A DNA stretch of 64,000 nt from Cyclobacterium amurskyense (GCF_001050135.1 NZ_CP012040.1:5659001-5723000); one strand, 5' to 3'. Counted from the first letter of the stretch, positions 45,197 through 54,616 are shown. The notes: generated by a model from the letters alone, not told the origin. Made by a program: numbers and translations.

Positions 45197-46501
45197 CTAG
45201 TGAATTTTACCTTCTTTTTGAATTTCATACCTTATGCACTGAATCAATAGTTCTTCTTTAATTTCTTTATGTTTACCAGCCATAGTCTTTAAACCTACCT
45301 GCTGAATAATATTTACAATATTGGCACCGGTAAGGGGATATTTTCTAGCCAAATCTTCCAAGACCAACCTTGATTCCAGAGCAATCTTTTTGGGCAAATA
45401 TTGTTTCCATAATGCCAGCCTTTCACTAACACCCGGAGGTTCGAAATCAATAATTGTCTGAAACCTTCTGATAAAGGCTGTATCCAAATTGCTTTTATAA
45501 TTGGAAGCCAAAATCACCATTTCAGGATAGGCTTCTATGCGCTGTAATAAATAGGCTACCTCTTGATTGGAATGTTTGTCTCTTGCGTCTTTGACATTTG
45601 TCCTTTTTCCAAAAAGTGCATCAGCCTCATCAAAAAACAAAATCCAGCTTTTACCTGAAGCCTTCTGAAAAAGCCGTGAGAGATTTTTTTCGGTTTCACC
45701 AATGTATTTAGACACCACAAGAGACAGGTCAACCCTATAAACATCCTTGCCTGTATATTTACCTAATAATCCTGCTGTTAGGGTTTTTCCTGTGCCCGGT
45801 GGACCAAAGAACATCACTCTATAACCCGGCTTCACGCTACGTTTTAATCCCCAATCTTCCATCAAGCGCTTATTGTAGGTCAACCAATCTTCCAGCGCTT
45901 TGATTTGTGAAAACGTTTTCTCGGACAGTATTAGATCTTCCCATTCAAGCTCTGTACGAATCAATTCGGCTGGAAAGTTCGGGCTAGGTTTGGGAGGCCT
46001 GATACTTTCCATCAATAACTTATCTGCAAATTCCTGATCTGGGTAAATAGGTGCGGCATAGAATGGCTCTTCTTCAGAAGCCTCTCCAATCAAAATATGC
46101 CCCTCTTTTAGTAAGCGAGAATCCTGAAAAACAGAAAAATACTTCTTTCTTGAAACCGGGTCACTTCCTCCTAATAAATAAAGCAAGGTTTCACCTGTAG
46201 GAATAATCCCGCGATGGTATTTACTTTTGTACCCCCCAAATTCAGGAAGTGATGTACCTTCGGGAAAATACTCCTGCACTATCTTACTCAAAAACCCAGG
46301 ATCTATATAGGGCACCATTGCAAGTGCTAGCAATAACAACTCCTGGTTTTTGATATCAAGCTCTTTAATAATTTTTCCTAAAAATTCATTGGGGTCAAAA
46401 TAAAGATCCAGATTAGGTTTGGTCAGGCTTGCTGTTTTTCCAATTTCATGGTCCATCCTGCTTTTGACCACCATCTCCAAAAAAATTAACAATTGTTTCA
46501 T
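45197..46501 (-). CDS. eCIS AAA+ ATPase (Afp15-type)
   Basis: A 434-aa ATPase. The N-terminal ~200 residues are specific to the family. The AAA+ core follows: Walker A GPPGTGKT (residues 233-240), Walker B ILFFDEAD (287-294) and sensor-1/arginine region ILASNYKSNLDTAFIRRF, then a small C-terminal lid. Nearly all eCIS clusters carry such an ATPase (Afp15 in Serratia). It is thought to assist particle assembly or cargo handling, and it is not the sheath-recycling ClpV of T6SS. It directly follows the TPR gene (30-bp gap). Confidence 0.93.
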   Translation of the reverse strand: MKQLLIFLEMVVKSRMDHEIGKTASLTKPNLDLYFDPNEFLGKIIKELDIKNQELLLLALAMVPYIDPGFLSKIVQEYFPEGTSLPEFGGYKSKYHRGIIPTGETLLYLLGGSDPVSRKKYFSVFQDSRLLKEGHILIGEASEEEPFYAAPIYPDQEFADKLLMESIRPPKPSPNFPAELIRTELEWEDLILSEKTFSQIKALEDWLTYNKRLMEDWGLKRSVKPGYRVMFFGPPGTGKTLTAGLLGKYTGKDVYRVDLSLVVSKYIGETEKNLSRLFQKASGKSWILFFDEADALFGKRTNVKDARDKHSNQEVAYLLQRIEAYPEMVILASNYKSNLDTAFIRRFQTIIDFEPPGVSERLALWKQYLPKKIALESRLVLEDLARKYPLTGANIVNIIQQVGLKTMAGKHKEIKEELLIQCIRYEIQKEGKIH

Positions 46502-46531
46502 AGATCTATAGAAATGCCTTCCGGGTTAAAA

Positions 46532-47428
46532 TCAATTTTGTTCTTGTTTACCGGTATCGATTTGCTTCATTTTGGATTTATAATGTAAAGCTTTCTCAAA
46601 ACTTGGATCCAAATCAAGGGCTTTATTCAACCAATTCTTTGCCATCTCAAACTCTCCTTTACTAAGGTAAACAACTGCTAAATCTGTTAAAATTGCTGGA
46701 TTATCTGGTTCCAAACGGGAATTTTTAATCAAATGGTCCAAGCCTTCTGATACTTGACCTACTGCAAGGAAGGTCATAGCCAAATAATGTCGATAAGAAG
46801 TATTGTCAGGTTCCTCTGCAAGGGCTGATTTAAAAGATTTAATGGCAAAACCATAGTTTTTTAAATGAAATTCACATTGCCCAGCCAAAAACCAGACAAG
46901 CCCTGTCCAGTAATTAGGAGGTATAGAAGTCAAAGTCTGTCTTGCCTCTTCCCAATGGTTCATCCTCATAAAAACCTTAACAAGTTGTATTAAATTTTGA
47001 TCAGTGGGATGCTCTTCTATTATGCTTTTCCAGATCTGCACTGCTTTTTCCAACTCATTGATATGGGTGGCAAGCTTTGCCAAACTAATTTTTGCATTTT
47101 GGTGCTCAGGGAACCGTTCCACTGCTTCAGAAAACTTATCCCAAGCAATCGCATATTCACCTTTCATGGACAACGCATTCCCTAAATTCACCAGAAAATG
47201 CGGCTTCATTTCAATTTGTATCGCTTTTTCAAAAAACAATATGGCCTTATCGTAGTCTTTTTGCTGTTGATAATAAAGGCCCATATTATTTAAGATGGAT
47301 GTGTTTTTTGAATCTAACTCGTAGGCTTTATCATAGCATTCTGCTGCCTTTTCAAAATTTTGCTTCAAAAAATGCCTTGCACCTTCATTATTGAAAGCAA
47401 TGGCCTTCTCTTTTTCCATTGTAGTCAT
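46532..47428 (-). CDS. TPR-repeat protein, eCIS-linked
   Basis: A 298-aa protein composed almost wholly of tetratricopeptide repeats. At least seven 34-residue motifs can be read, such as AIAFNNEGARHFLKQNFEKAAECYDKAYELD and AILTDLAVVYLSKGEFEMAKNWLNKALDLDP in parts. It has no signal peptide. Its ATG follows the TAA of the large DUF4157 gene directly (no intergenic base), so translation is likely coupled. A chaperone or adaptor role for loading the DUF4157 proteins is inferred from position. Confidence 0.88.
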   Translation of the reverse strand: MTTMEKEKAIAFNNEGARHFLKQNFEKAAECYDKAYELDSKNTSILNNMGLYYQQQKDYDKAILFFEKAIQIEMKPHFLVNLGNALSMKGEYAIAWDKFSEAVERFPEHQNAKISLAKLATHINELEKAVQIWKSIIEEHPTDQNLIQLVKVFMRMNHWEEARQTLTSIPPNYWTGLVWFLAGQCEFHLKNYGFAIKSFKSALAEEPDNTSYRHYLAMTFLAVGQVSEGLDHLIKNSRLEPDNPAILTDLAVVYLSKGEFEMAKNWLNKALDLDPSFEKALHYKSKMKQIDTGKQEQN

Positions 47429-50400
47429 TTAGTCAAATAAATCATTTTTGATGTCTCTCGCCAAGCCCTTACCCATATTCACAATATCCAGATCAGGATA
47501 GATCACCTCAATATCATCGAAAGACATATCAAAAGCCTCACCCTCCTGATAATTGACTGGGAACACCAGACCAAATTGTATATCTGGCCCCCATTCAAAG
47601 CCAGCCAAATTGTGTCTCCAGGTTTCTGAAACAGAGAGGAAGCCTACTCCAAGGCTGGCCCTTGCAAATGCATTCACTTCAAATTCGAATTTGGGATTTA
47701 CAGTGATTCTACCGAGAGCATCCAGGGACAAGCCTGTCTGAGGGGTCCAATTCAAATCTACTTCTGCAGCTGCTTCTCCTTCTAACCCCAATGCGCCAGT
47801 CAACTCTATTCCTCCTGTGAGGCTAGCAATGGCAACACTGACACCAAGGCTCAAGTCACCTCTTAAAGTAAGTCCAGCATCGGCAGGAATGGCAAATTCT
47901 CCATGACCACTTATTGTGGTTTCATCTTCTCTTTCAGGATTGTAGGTGATTTCAGCGGATATATCTCTCAATTCACCTGGACCAAAACCGGCTGTAAAAT
48001 CCAATCCACCTCCAATTTGAGCAACCAAACCAATACTTCGTGGCCCAATAGGAATCGCGAACAATGGAATCTCTATTGTTGGAGCCCTAAATAAATTCCT
48101 ATTGAATTCCTTTCTTTGAAAAACCTCATAGCTCTCAGAGGCCAGTCTGGCAGTAACTTCTATTTCTCCATTAGGTAAAAGTTTAACTCCAGCCGTTGCA
48201 GCCAACCAAGGAGTTAATTGAAGGGTAAGCTCACCTCCACCATAGACTCGCATGGTTTCGTCCGGATCTCCAGAAGGCTGTCCATCTTCCCCTATAGCAC
48301 GGTTGGTAGCGCCTACTTCTATGGTTCCACTTAGCATTCCTCTGCTATAGGCTGCCGAACCTACAATTGTAAGCGCACCATTCTCATAAGTAACTGTAAG
48401 TGATGTAGAAATCCCTGGAATATCAGGCTGGGCTGTGCCGGTTACCATGATTTCATAGTTCTCAGCCCCTGCAGGTTTAGCAACTCTAGCCGCTACATTA
48501 CCTCCTGTAATCCCCGGAATATCACTGCTTAAGTCAAAATCACCACTGAATGAAAAACCATCTTCACCGAAATTGAAGGCCATATTCCCCCTTTCAATAC
48601 CTGGAACATCCAGCTCAGCTTCACCTGTTGCAGAAAAATTGTTTTCACTATACGTTGCAGTTATTGTGGCGGATTTAATACCTCTTAACTTTCCTTCAGG
48701 AATGCCTATCTCTCCTCCTATAGTCCAGGTATTTTCCTTGTATTCCATATTGATCTCCGCCGGATCAAATAATTCAGAATCAAAATTAAATGCCCCTTCC
48801 AATTCAAAACCTGAAGCAGTGGAAGCGGTAGCACTAATATGCCCTTCACCTACTTGGTTGATGGCAAAATTGGTTTCACCGGTCAGCCCCAATCCATTCC
48901 TGGAACTTGCAAAAATCGTTAAAGAACTATCGCTAATTTCAAACGGCGCGGGCACATTAATTTCTTCAATTCCAAAGGTTTTAGATACCCTTACTTCGCC
49001 ATTGGAGATAAATAGTTCTATAGGACTGCCCTCGAAAATAGGAATACTGGGTAATATTTGGCCATAAGCCTCAATACCAGTTGGCAACAAGTCCAATTCA
49101 AGGATTTCTACCGGGCTTGCCTTTTTTATTCGCAATCCATATAAACCGGACTTAATAGACTGCTTGGTAAGGTATCCTGCATATTTAGAACCCGGATAAC
49201 GTTTTACAGGAAAGACTTTATCCTCTGCCCAAGGTGCCCATGTTTTGTCTGAAGAAGGTATATTTACTGAAATACTGCCTAGGTTCTCTGTGTTTTCTAC
49301 ATTTTCACCTTCAGTAGCGAATTGTTTGGCGGTAATTCTGAAAGGATTGCCTAACCAGGTCTTTTCAGAACTACCCAATCTGCTACCCTCTCCAGTCCAA
49401 ACAAACTTTTTACTTATTCCACCGGATTGATTGGGGAAAATACGGACCTCTCCTTCGCTTCCAATATCAGCTAAATTCCCCACTTCGATAGGTTCTAATT
49501 GATCTCCGCTTTCTATCTGAGTTTTGGTCCAAAATTCATTTTCGGTGGCATTACTATCTCCTCCAGCCAAAGCTTCTGCACTATTAAAAACCAAGGTGTA
49601 TTTGTTTTTAAATGTCGCATCTCCTCCAGGGTATTGAACCCCATGTCTTTCTCTAAAACCATTGAGTTTTTCCGTAATTTGACCTTTTATAACAGACCCA
49701 CTTGAGGTGTTTTTACTGGCATCCAATAATTCCATGTTTTCAAGGGTATTGGGCCATGTTGCCGTGCTCCAATTAGCCAATTGAAGTTCTACAATATGGT
49801 CTACGTGGAAGTTTCTGTAATTCTTATCTTTCCCCCAGCCAGGCGTAGTAAGCTCTTTCGAAATCACATCAATGGGGCCTATATAAGTGGGCTTTGCTCC
49901 CCTGCCATTTATATTGGCTTTAAACACATGCGTAGTATCAGCTGTTGGGGGAGTTCTATGGTGCTCCTCATACAAGTTGTTCAATCTTGTGGCAATATTG
50001 GTTGTACTTACCTCTTCTCTCCAGACGCCATCTCTTTGGTTGGTATTGCCTCTTAAATAATTGTTTTTTCTTTTAAGAGGGGCTTTGCTTGTAAATAGTG
50101 TTCCCCTATGATCCTGTAATTTAAATCCTGGAATGGGTATTTTACTAAAAGTTATGGTTTTAGCACTTTCATCCAAAACACCAGTTTCTTCCTCCATTTC
50201 AGGAGCTGCTTCCTCTTCGCCTTCTTTTTGAATGGTACTGTTCTGTATGGCTGGACTACTTCCTTGTTGAATGGTATGGGTTAACTCATGCGCCAAAAGA
50301 TGCTTTCCAGCGCTATCGCTGGGCTTGTATTGGTTTTCATTAAAATAAATATCATTCCCATGGGTGAAGGCATGTGCCCCAATACCTTGGCTCATCTGCA

Positions 50401-50896
50401 CTGCCTGGCTATCAGTATGCACCCTTACATCTTTAAAATCAGCACCAAATGACTCCTCCATTCCTGAAAGTGTCTCCTGATCCATTGACTCTCCTCCTGA
50501 TGTTTGATTGAGCTGCTGCTCGAAACCCGGAGGTGTGGATGTGGCAGTCTCTTGTTTCATTTGTACAGGAGCTTCCGCTTCACTATCCTGAGGCTCCATT
50601 GATAGCTGCCCTTCCTCTTCTGATTTTTCCTGAAAAACCGTTCTATTTACCTTTAACTGAACGAGAGGCGTAACCCCTTTGGCCAAGGATTGGGCTTGGA
50701 TATTTTCATCTGTCTTTGATTGAACATTCTCTTCTTGAGACTTTTCTTGCACCACCTTATCTGCCATTGCATCAGCTTCTTGCTCATACTGATCACCAGG
50801 CTGTCCTACTGCCAATTTCGCCTGAAAAAAGGGATCAGACTGATTTTGGGAGGAGTGACCTCTGCTGGTTTTAGATTTAGAACTAAAATGGCTCAT
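47429..50896 (-). CDS. Large DUF4157 (eCIS core domain) protein with HNH-like motif and beta-repeat tail; candidate cargo
   Basis: A 1155-aa protein. Residues 1-125 are a low-complexity Gln/Glu/Ser leader with short VQxK repeats. Residues ~128-213 are the DUF4157 domain with the zinc-protease-like AHELTHTIQ (HExxH 203-207) and DVRVHTD. Residues ~355-410 carry an HNH-nuclease-like pattern: FHVDHIVELQL (363-373), then NTLENMELLDASKNTSSGS with conserved Asn. Residues ~640-1150 form beta-rich repeats of roughly 40 residues with recurrent DIPGI or PGI turns. DUF4157 marks proteins tied to eCIS particles, many of them loaded toxins. It lacks a leader, consistent with particle loading. The nuclease call rests on the motif only. 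Confidence 0.85.
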   Translation of the reverse strand: MSHFSSKSKTSRGHSSQNQSDPFFQAKLAVGQPGDQYEQEADAMADKVVQEKSQEENVQSKTDENIQAQSLAKGVTPLVQLKVNRTVFQEKSEEEGQLSMEPQDSEAEAPVQMKQETATSTPPGFEQQLNQTSGGESMDQETLSGMEESFGADFKDVRVHTDSQAVQMSQGIGAHAFTHGNDIYFNENQYKPSDSAGKHLLAHELTHTIQQGSSPAIQNSTIQKEGEEEAAPEMEEETGVLDESAKTITFSKIPIPGFKLQDHRGTLFTSKAPLKRKNNYLRGNTNQRDGVWREEVSTTNIATRLNNLYEEHHRTPPTADTTHVFKANINGRGAKPTYIGPIDVISKELTTPGWGKDKNYRNFHVDHIVELQLANWSTATWPNTLENMELLDASKNTSSGSVIKGQITEKLNGFRERHGVQYPGGDATFKNKYTLVFNSAEALAGGDSNATENEFWTKTQIESGDQLEPIEVGNLADIGSEGEVRIFPNQSGGISKKFVWTGEGSRLGSSEKTWLGNPFRITAKQFATEGENVENTENLGSISVNIPSSDKTWAPWAEDKVFPVKRYPGSKYAGYLTKQSIKSGLYGLRIKKASPVEILELDLLPTGIEAYGQILPSIPIFEGSPIELFISNGEVRVSKTFGIEEINVPAPFEISDSSLTIFASSRNGLGLTGETNFAINQVGEGHISATASTASGFELEGAFNFDSELFDPAEINMEYKENTWTIGGEIGIPEGKLRGIKSATITATYSENNFSATGEAELDVPGIERGNMAFNFGEDGFSFSGDFDLSSDIPGITGGNVAARVAKPAGAENYEIMVTGTAQPDIPGISTSLTVTYENGALTIVGSAAYSRGMLSGTIEVGATNRAIGEDGQPSGDPDETMRVYGGGELTLQLTPWLAATAGVKLLPNGEIEVTARLASESYEVFQRKEFNRNLFRAPTIEIPLFAIPIGPRSIGLVAQIGGGLDFTAGFGPGELRDISAEITYNPEREDETTISGHGEFAIPADAGLTLRGDLSLGVSVAIASLTGGIELTGALGLEGEAAAEVDLNWTPQTGLSLDALGRITVNPKFEFEVNAFARASLGVGFLSVSETWRHNLAGFEWGPDIQFGLVFPVNYQEGEAFDMSFDDIEVIYPDLDIVNMGKGLARDIKNDLFD

Positions 50897-50960
50897 ACAA
50901 TTTATATCATCAATTCAGATTTATTGGACTTTTAATTAAAAACCCATTTGGGTATTTGAG

Positions 50961-52868
50961 CTACTTGTGGGCACAGGAAGACCATTTATTTGCTTTAGCA
51001 TGGTTGCGAATTTTTCTAATCATAGGATTAACTATTTTTCTCTCTTCATGATAAGCAGGTCCAGTACCTATTGGCACCCCATGATCCTCTTTCACTAGGG
51101 CTAGAAAGGAGTCAATCCAATTCATTTCAGCTTCGAAAATTGCATCTTGAAATTTTGGATCCAACCTAATCATTGCCTCAGCTAAAATGTCATTTATCGT
51201 AAGGGCACTTTTTGGAAATGCCATTTCATTTACCGCCTTTTCCAAGGGTATCAAGACAGAAGGGTCAATTAATGCCGTACGCATTTTAGAGGCATGAAAT
51301 CTTTCATGAGCTAAAACTGCATCCTCCATAAACCATTCTACATAAGAAGCCCCAAGATTACTTAAATCATTAACCTGATCGCAGTAATTCTCTTCACTAG
51401 TATTTCCCCCCGGCCCGGTTACTTCCTTCATTCCGGGAAGAAGGCGTGTTTGCACAGAATAATGACCTACCAATCCTGTAATGACTGGATGCCACATTAC
51501 ACCATCATCTATTAATTTTAATTTAACATCGATGGTTTCAGGGAAAACCCTTCCCATATCTGCAGGGCCCAAACTATTTGATGCAACAGCTCCAGCCTGG
51601 GCGATTACATTTTTCAAGTCAATCTTAGCATCAATGGTTACAGGCATTTCAGGTGCCATTACCTCCACTCCTCTGTCAAGTCTATCAAGGTATTGGATTG
51701 TGTTTCTACCCACTACCCCATCCACAACCAAGCCCATATCCGCTTGGAAAGCTTTCACAGCTCTGCTCGTTTCCTCCCCAAAAGATCCATCTGCACCATA
51801 CTTAGGCAAACGATAATCTAAACCAATTAAAGCGTATTGTATTAGGCTTACAGCTGTTCCATTGGAGCCAATTTTTAAAGTGGCATAATTGTCAAAAGTA
51901 TCTTCAAGCAATTCATTTGTTGAAAATCTACTTGTTGGATGAAAATCATGGCCATCATTTAATTTCGACTGCACAGCTTTTTTTATAATCCCCTTTTGTT
52001 GAATTGTATGGGTGAGTTCATGAGCCAGTAGATGCTTTCCTGCTTTTGTTTCTGGTTGGTATTGTCCTTGATTAAAAAAGATATCAAATCCATGGGCAAA
52101 TGCCTTGGACCTAATTTTCTTATTCATCATTTGAGCCTTTTGATCTGTATGAATTCTAACTTTGCTAAAGTCAGAGCCAAATTTTTTCTCCATAAATCTT
52201 TTCGTATCAGGAGACATTGGCATACCCTTCCCCTTTTCTTGAAAAAGGACGTGTTCTATACTGTTAACTTGGCTTTGGCGGGATGAATCCTTTCCACTTT
52301 TGCTTTCTTTGGTTTGAATACTGTCTTCCTCTTTTGCAGTTTGAACGGTATCCTCCTCGTTTTTGGATTGGACAGGTTCTTCCTCAGAACCTGCTGCACT
52401 GACTTTTTCTTCCTCTTCTGCTTTGGTGCTAACAGTTTCCTCTTCTTCAGCTCTAGCCTGTACTGGCTCTTCTTCTTCAGCTTTTGTTTGTACAGGTTCC
52501 TCCTCTGAAGCAGCTGCGCTAACCTTTTCCTCCTCTTCTGCTTTGGCGCTTACTGCCTCCTCTTCATCCCCTGCTTTTTGGACAGCCTCTTCTTCATCAG
52601 CTTTAGCTTGTACTGGTTCTTCATCCTCTGAAGCGGCCTGCAGTTTATCCGTGGTATCTTCCTTTTCTTTACTTTGTACTGCTATTCCAGTATCTTTTTC
52701 ATCTGACACTTTTTGAAGCATAGGATCAAAAAAATTATCATTGTCAAGAGAAGGTGTCAAACTATCACTTTGTTCCTTCTTATGGCGAAAAAAACTATTC
52801 CCCTCCTTGCTTTGAAATAAAGGATTGATCAAACCTACTGAGGACTTTCTAAAACCTTGTCTTTTCAT
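50961..52868 (-). CDS. DUF4157 protein with decapeptide repeats, peptidoglycan-binding domain and C-terminal HERFH motif; candidate cargo
   Basis: A 635-aa protein. Residues 81-170 are nine consecutive 10-residue repeats of the type EEEPVQTKA. Residues ~207-292 are the DUF4157 domain with AHELTHTIQQ (HExxH 283-287) and KVRIHTDQKAQ. Residues ~329-398 are a peptidoglycan-binding domain (SLIQYALIGL; GSFGEETSRAVKAFQADMGL). The C-terminal ~410-635 has LAHERFHASK (HExxH 521-525), which suggests a second metallopeptidase site. It has no signal peptide. It lies between the tape-measure gene and the larger DUF4157 gene. Likely cargo or a lumen-associated protein of the injection system; the target is unknown. 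Confidence 0.85.
   Translation of the reverse strand: MKRQGFRKSSVGLINPLFQSKEGNSFFRHKKEQSDSLTPSLDNDNFFDPMLQKVSDEKDTGIAVQSKEKEDTTDKLQAASEDEEPVQAKADEEEAVQKAGDEEEAVSAKAEEEEKVSAAASEEEPVQTKAEEEEPVQARAEEEETVSTKAEEEEKVSAAGSEEEPVQSKNEEDTVQTAKEEDSIQTKESKSGKDSSRQSQVNSIEHVLFQEKGKGMPMSPDTKRFMEKKFGSDFSKVRIHTDQKAQMMNKKIRSKAFAHGFDIFFNQGQYQPETKAGKHLLAHELTHTIQQKGIIKKAVQSKLNDGHDFHPTSRFSTNELLEDTFDNYATLKIGSNGTAVSLIQYALIGLDYRLPKYGADGSFGEETSRAVKAFQADMGLVVDGVVGRNTIQYLDRLDRGVEVMAPEMPVTIDAKIDLKNVIAQAGAVASNSLGPADMGRVFPETIDVKLKLIDDGVMWHPVITGLVGHYSVQTRLLPGMKEVTGPGGNTSEENYCDQVNDLSNLGASYVEWFMEDAVLAHERFHASKMRTALIDPSVLIPLEKAVNEMAFPKSALTINDILAEAMIRLDPKFQDAIFEAEMNWIDSFLALVKEDHGVPIGTGPAYHEERKIVNPMIRKIRNHAKANKWSSCAHK
52359..52628 (-). 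repeat. 30-bp tandem coding repeat (nine units) within the DUF4157 gene
   Basis: It encodes nine decapeptides in perfect register (residues 81-170), with consensus [ED]EEE-x-V-[QS]-x-[KA]-A. A longer 40-residue (120-bp) period shows because KVSAAASEEEPVQTK recurs 40 residues later with only minor change (KVSAAGSEEEPVQSK). The repeats are degenerate at DNA level, so an old expansion is likely. Confidence 0.85.
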
Positions 52869-52880
52869 AGTATCTTCAAT

Positions 52881-54362
52881 TTACCACTCTACAAGCAAAT
52901 GCCTTTTTTGCCAAGGAAGCTTTATTAGTGATAGGTTCCAGGAAATACTTTCCAATAATACATCTTGTCCCTTTCTTTCCACAATTAAGCGGTCAGCATT
53001 TTCCTCAAAAACCAATTTGCCATTTCGATTTATAAACTCGTTACGAATAGTCTCTATTCCCGTGTTTCCCAATCTCTTCCAGTTTACCTTTAGTGCATTT
53101 AAAAGTTTCCCTGTCTTGTCTTTAATATCTTCGGAAAGAAACACCTCTCTATTAACTTCTTCATTAATAGCTACCCCTACTAAATACTTTTCAAAAACCA
53201 GCTCAAAATCAAAAGGTTGCTCTTTCCTGTTAGACAAATAATACAATGCATGAACAGCAGTTTCCGAATTATTAATATTCCCTTCTTCATCTATCAACCC
53301 GCAATCAAGAAAAAATGATTTCAAAAAAGGATGCAGTAAAATCAAGCCTGAATTACTTATATAATAGCTCTCTTTTTTATCTATACTTTTTGATTCTGAC
53401 CGATCCCGAATATCATTTGGATTTTCATTTCCCGTTTGCACTTTATTATCGAGGATTCGAATAATCGATGGAACAATATCCTTTCTAGCTTTAATATCAT
53501 CAAATTTTATGACTTCTCTGAAAATTTTCTCTACTATTTTCCTATTTGGTTTGCTAACTTTAGAAAAGTAAAGCTCTGCAATGAGCTGCCAATCGCCTTT
53601 CTTTTCCTCAAAAATACTTAAAGCGACTATTAACCTGTAAAAACCAAGCTTTTTGTCATCTTCCAACCTCTCATTTATCTGCTTAAATTGGAGTTTTTTA
53701 ATAGGTGATTTGCTGCCTATAACTATCCAAATCAATTCACCTATTTCCTTCACTCTATATTGCCTAATCACTCGATCAAAGAACGGGGAATGCTGGAAGT
53801 ATTTAAGCAAGTTCCCATCTCCTCCAAACTTCTCCATTATGGGTTTTAATTTTGCCCATTCAAAAGTATCTCTGGCTTTTTCTATAGGATACCACCAAGG
53901 CAAATGTCCATTTTCCAAAAAATAAATCCATGATTTCAACAGACTTATTACCGGATCCAGAACCAAAACTTCTTCATCTATTTCTTTTTTTGTTGAAAGT
54001 CCAATCGGATCCGAATTGAGCATAAGCTCATCACTATGTACCTTCTTAAAATTGAGCTTGCTATTTGAAGCTATTTCTTTAGAAATCACTTCCTTAAATT
54101 GATTCATGAATGCTTTTAGAATTATTTTAGGCTCTAAAAAATCTTCTTCCAAAAGATCCAAAGAAATATTTATCTGGGGAATCTGAATGAAATCATTTTG
54201 TAATTCTTTTTCCAATTCATCAAGATAGGAAGCAATTAAAGGCAGTAAAGAATCCTGAACAAAGGTGTTGATATTTCTTTCTATAGACTTGGCATTCTCG
54301 ACCGATTTGGAATATATATCGATAGAAACTTTTTGTATAGAGTGCGTATCAATTTCCTTCAT
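52881..54362 (-). CDS. Contractile injection system tape-measure-type protein (CIS_TMP family)
   Basis: A 493-aa, highly charged, mostly helical protein. The N-terminus HSIQKVSIDIYSKSVENAKSIERNINTFVQ matches the pattern of the eCIS-specific family I know as CIS tape measure protein (the Afp14 position). Further typical pieces are ISLDLLEEDF, GHLPWWYP and the C-terminal SNSGLILLHPFLKSFF with NRKEQPFDFELVFEKYL. It lies between the 878-aa protein and the first DUF4157 gene. A tape-measure role sets particle length, as known for the family. I am confident of the family but less so of the function of this shorter member. Confidence 0.85.
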   Translation of the reverse strand: MKEIDTHSIQKVSIDIYSKSVENAKSIERNINTFVQDSLLPLIASYLDELEKELQNDFIQIPQINISLDLLEEDFLEPKIILKAFMNQFKEVISKEIASNSKLNFKKVHSDELMLNSDPIGLSTKKEIDEEVLVLDPVISLLKSWIYFLENGHLPWWYPIEKARDTFEWAKLKPIMEKFGGDGNLLKYFQHSPFFDRVIRQYRVKEIGELIWIVIGSKSPIKKLQFKQINERLEDDKKLGFYRLIVALSIFEEKKGDWQLIAELYFSKVSKPNRKIVEKIFREVIKFDDIKARKDIVPSIIRILDNKVQTGNENPNDIRDRSESKSIDKKESYYISNSGLILLHPFLKSFFLDCGLIDEEGNINNSETAVHALYYLSNRKEQPFDFELVFEKYLVGVAINEEVNREVFLSEDIKDKTGKLLNALKVNWKRLGNTGIETIRNEFINRNGKLVFEENADRLIVERKGQDVLLESISWNLSLIKLPWQKRHLLVEW

Positions 54363-54576
54363 TTATTTTTATTCTTTCAAATTAATTCTTATATTTCTAA
54401 ACGTTTGGTCACTAGACTGAACCTATTTTACTGGCAAATGAGTATGAAAGAGGAAGCAAGCAATTAAGTCAAAACGTCTTGAAGTTGCGTTCGTTACGTG
54501 TTGTTTACATCACTATTGAGTCGCTTATACTACTAGATCAGAGATTAAAGCAAGTGAAATTGGACAGAAGCCCCAT

Positions 54577-54616
54577 AAGGACCAATCATCATCCGGAATT
54601 TGTATGATTGGTCCTT
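54577..54616. terminator. Strong hairpin between the 878-aa gene and the tape-measure gene
   Basis: Perfect 13-bp stem AAGGACCAATCAT and its complement (arms 54577-54589 and 54604-54616, 14-nt loop) begins 10 bp after the stop codon at 54626. The T tract is weak. It likely causes partial termination between structural and later eCIS genes; the 54363-54625 gap may also carry a promoter. Confidence 0.6.

Noticed and set aside
48573..49067. 164-codon plus-strand frame.
   Set aside because: Antisense to the large DUF4157 gene; its Ser/Pro/Leu-rich composition is the typical shadow of a Gly/Glu-rich gene.
52314..52716. Plus-strand frames rich in Ser/Phe and a 30-bp periodicity that looks like a CRISPR array.
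   Set aside because: The periodicity comes from in-frame decapeptide repeats of the minus-strand DUF4157 gene; there are no unique spacers and no cas genes.
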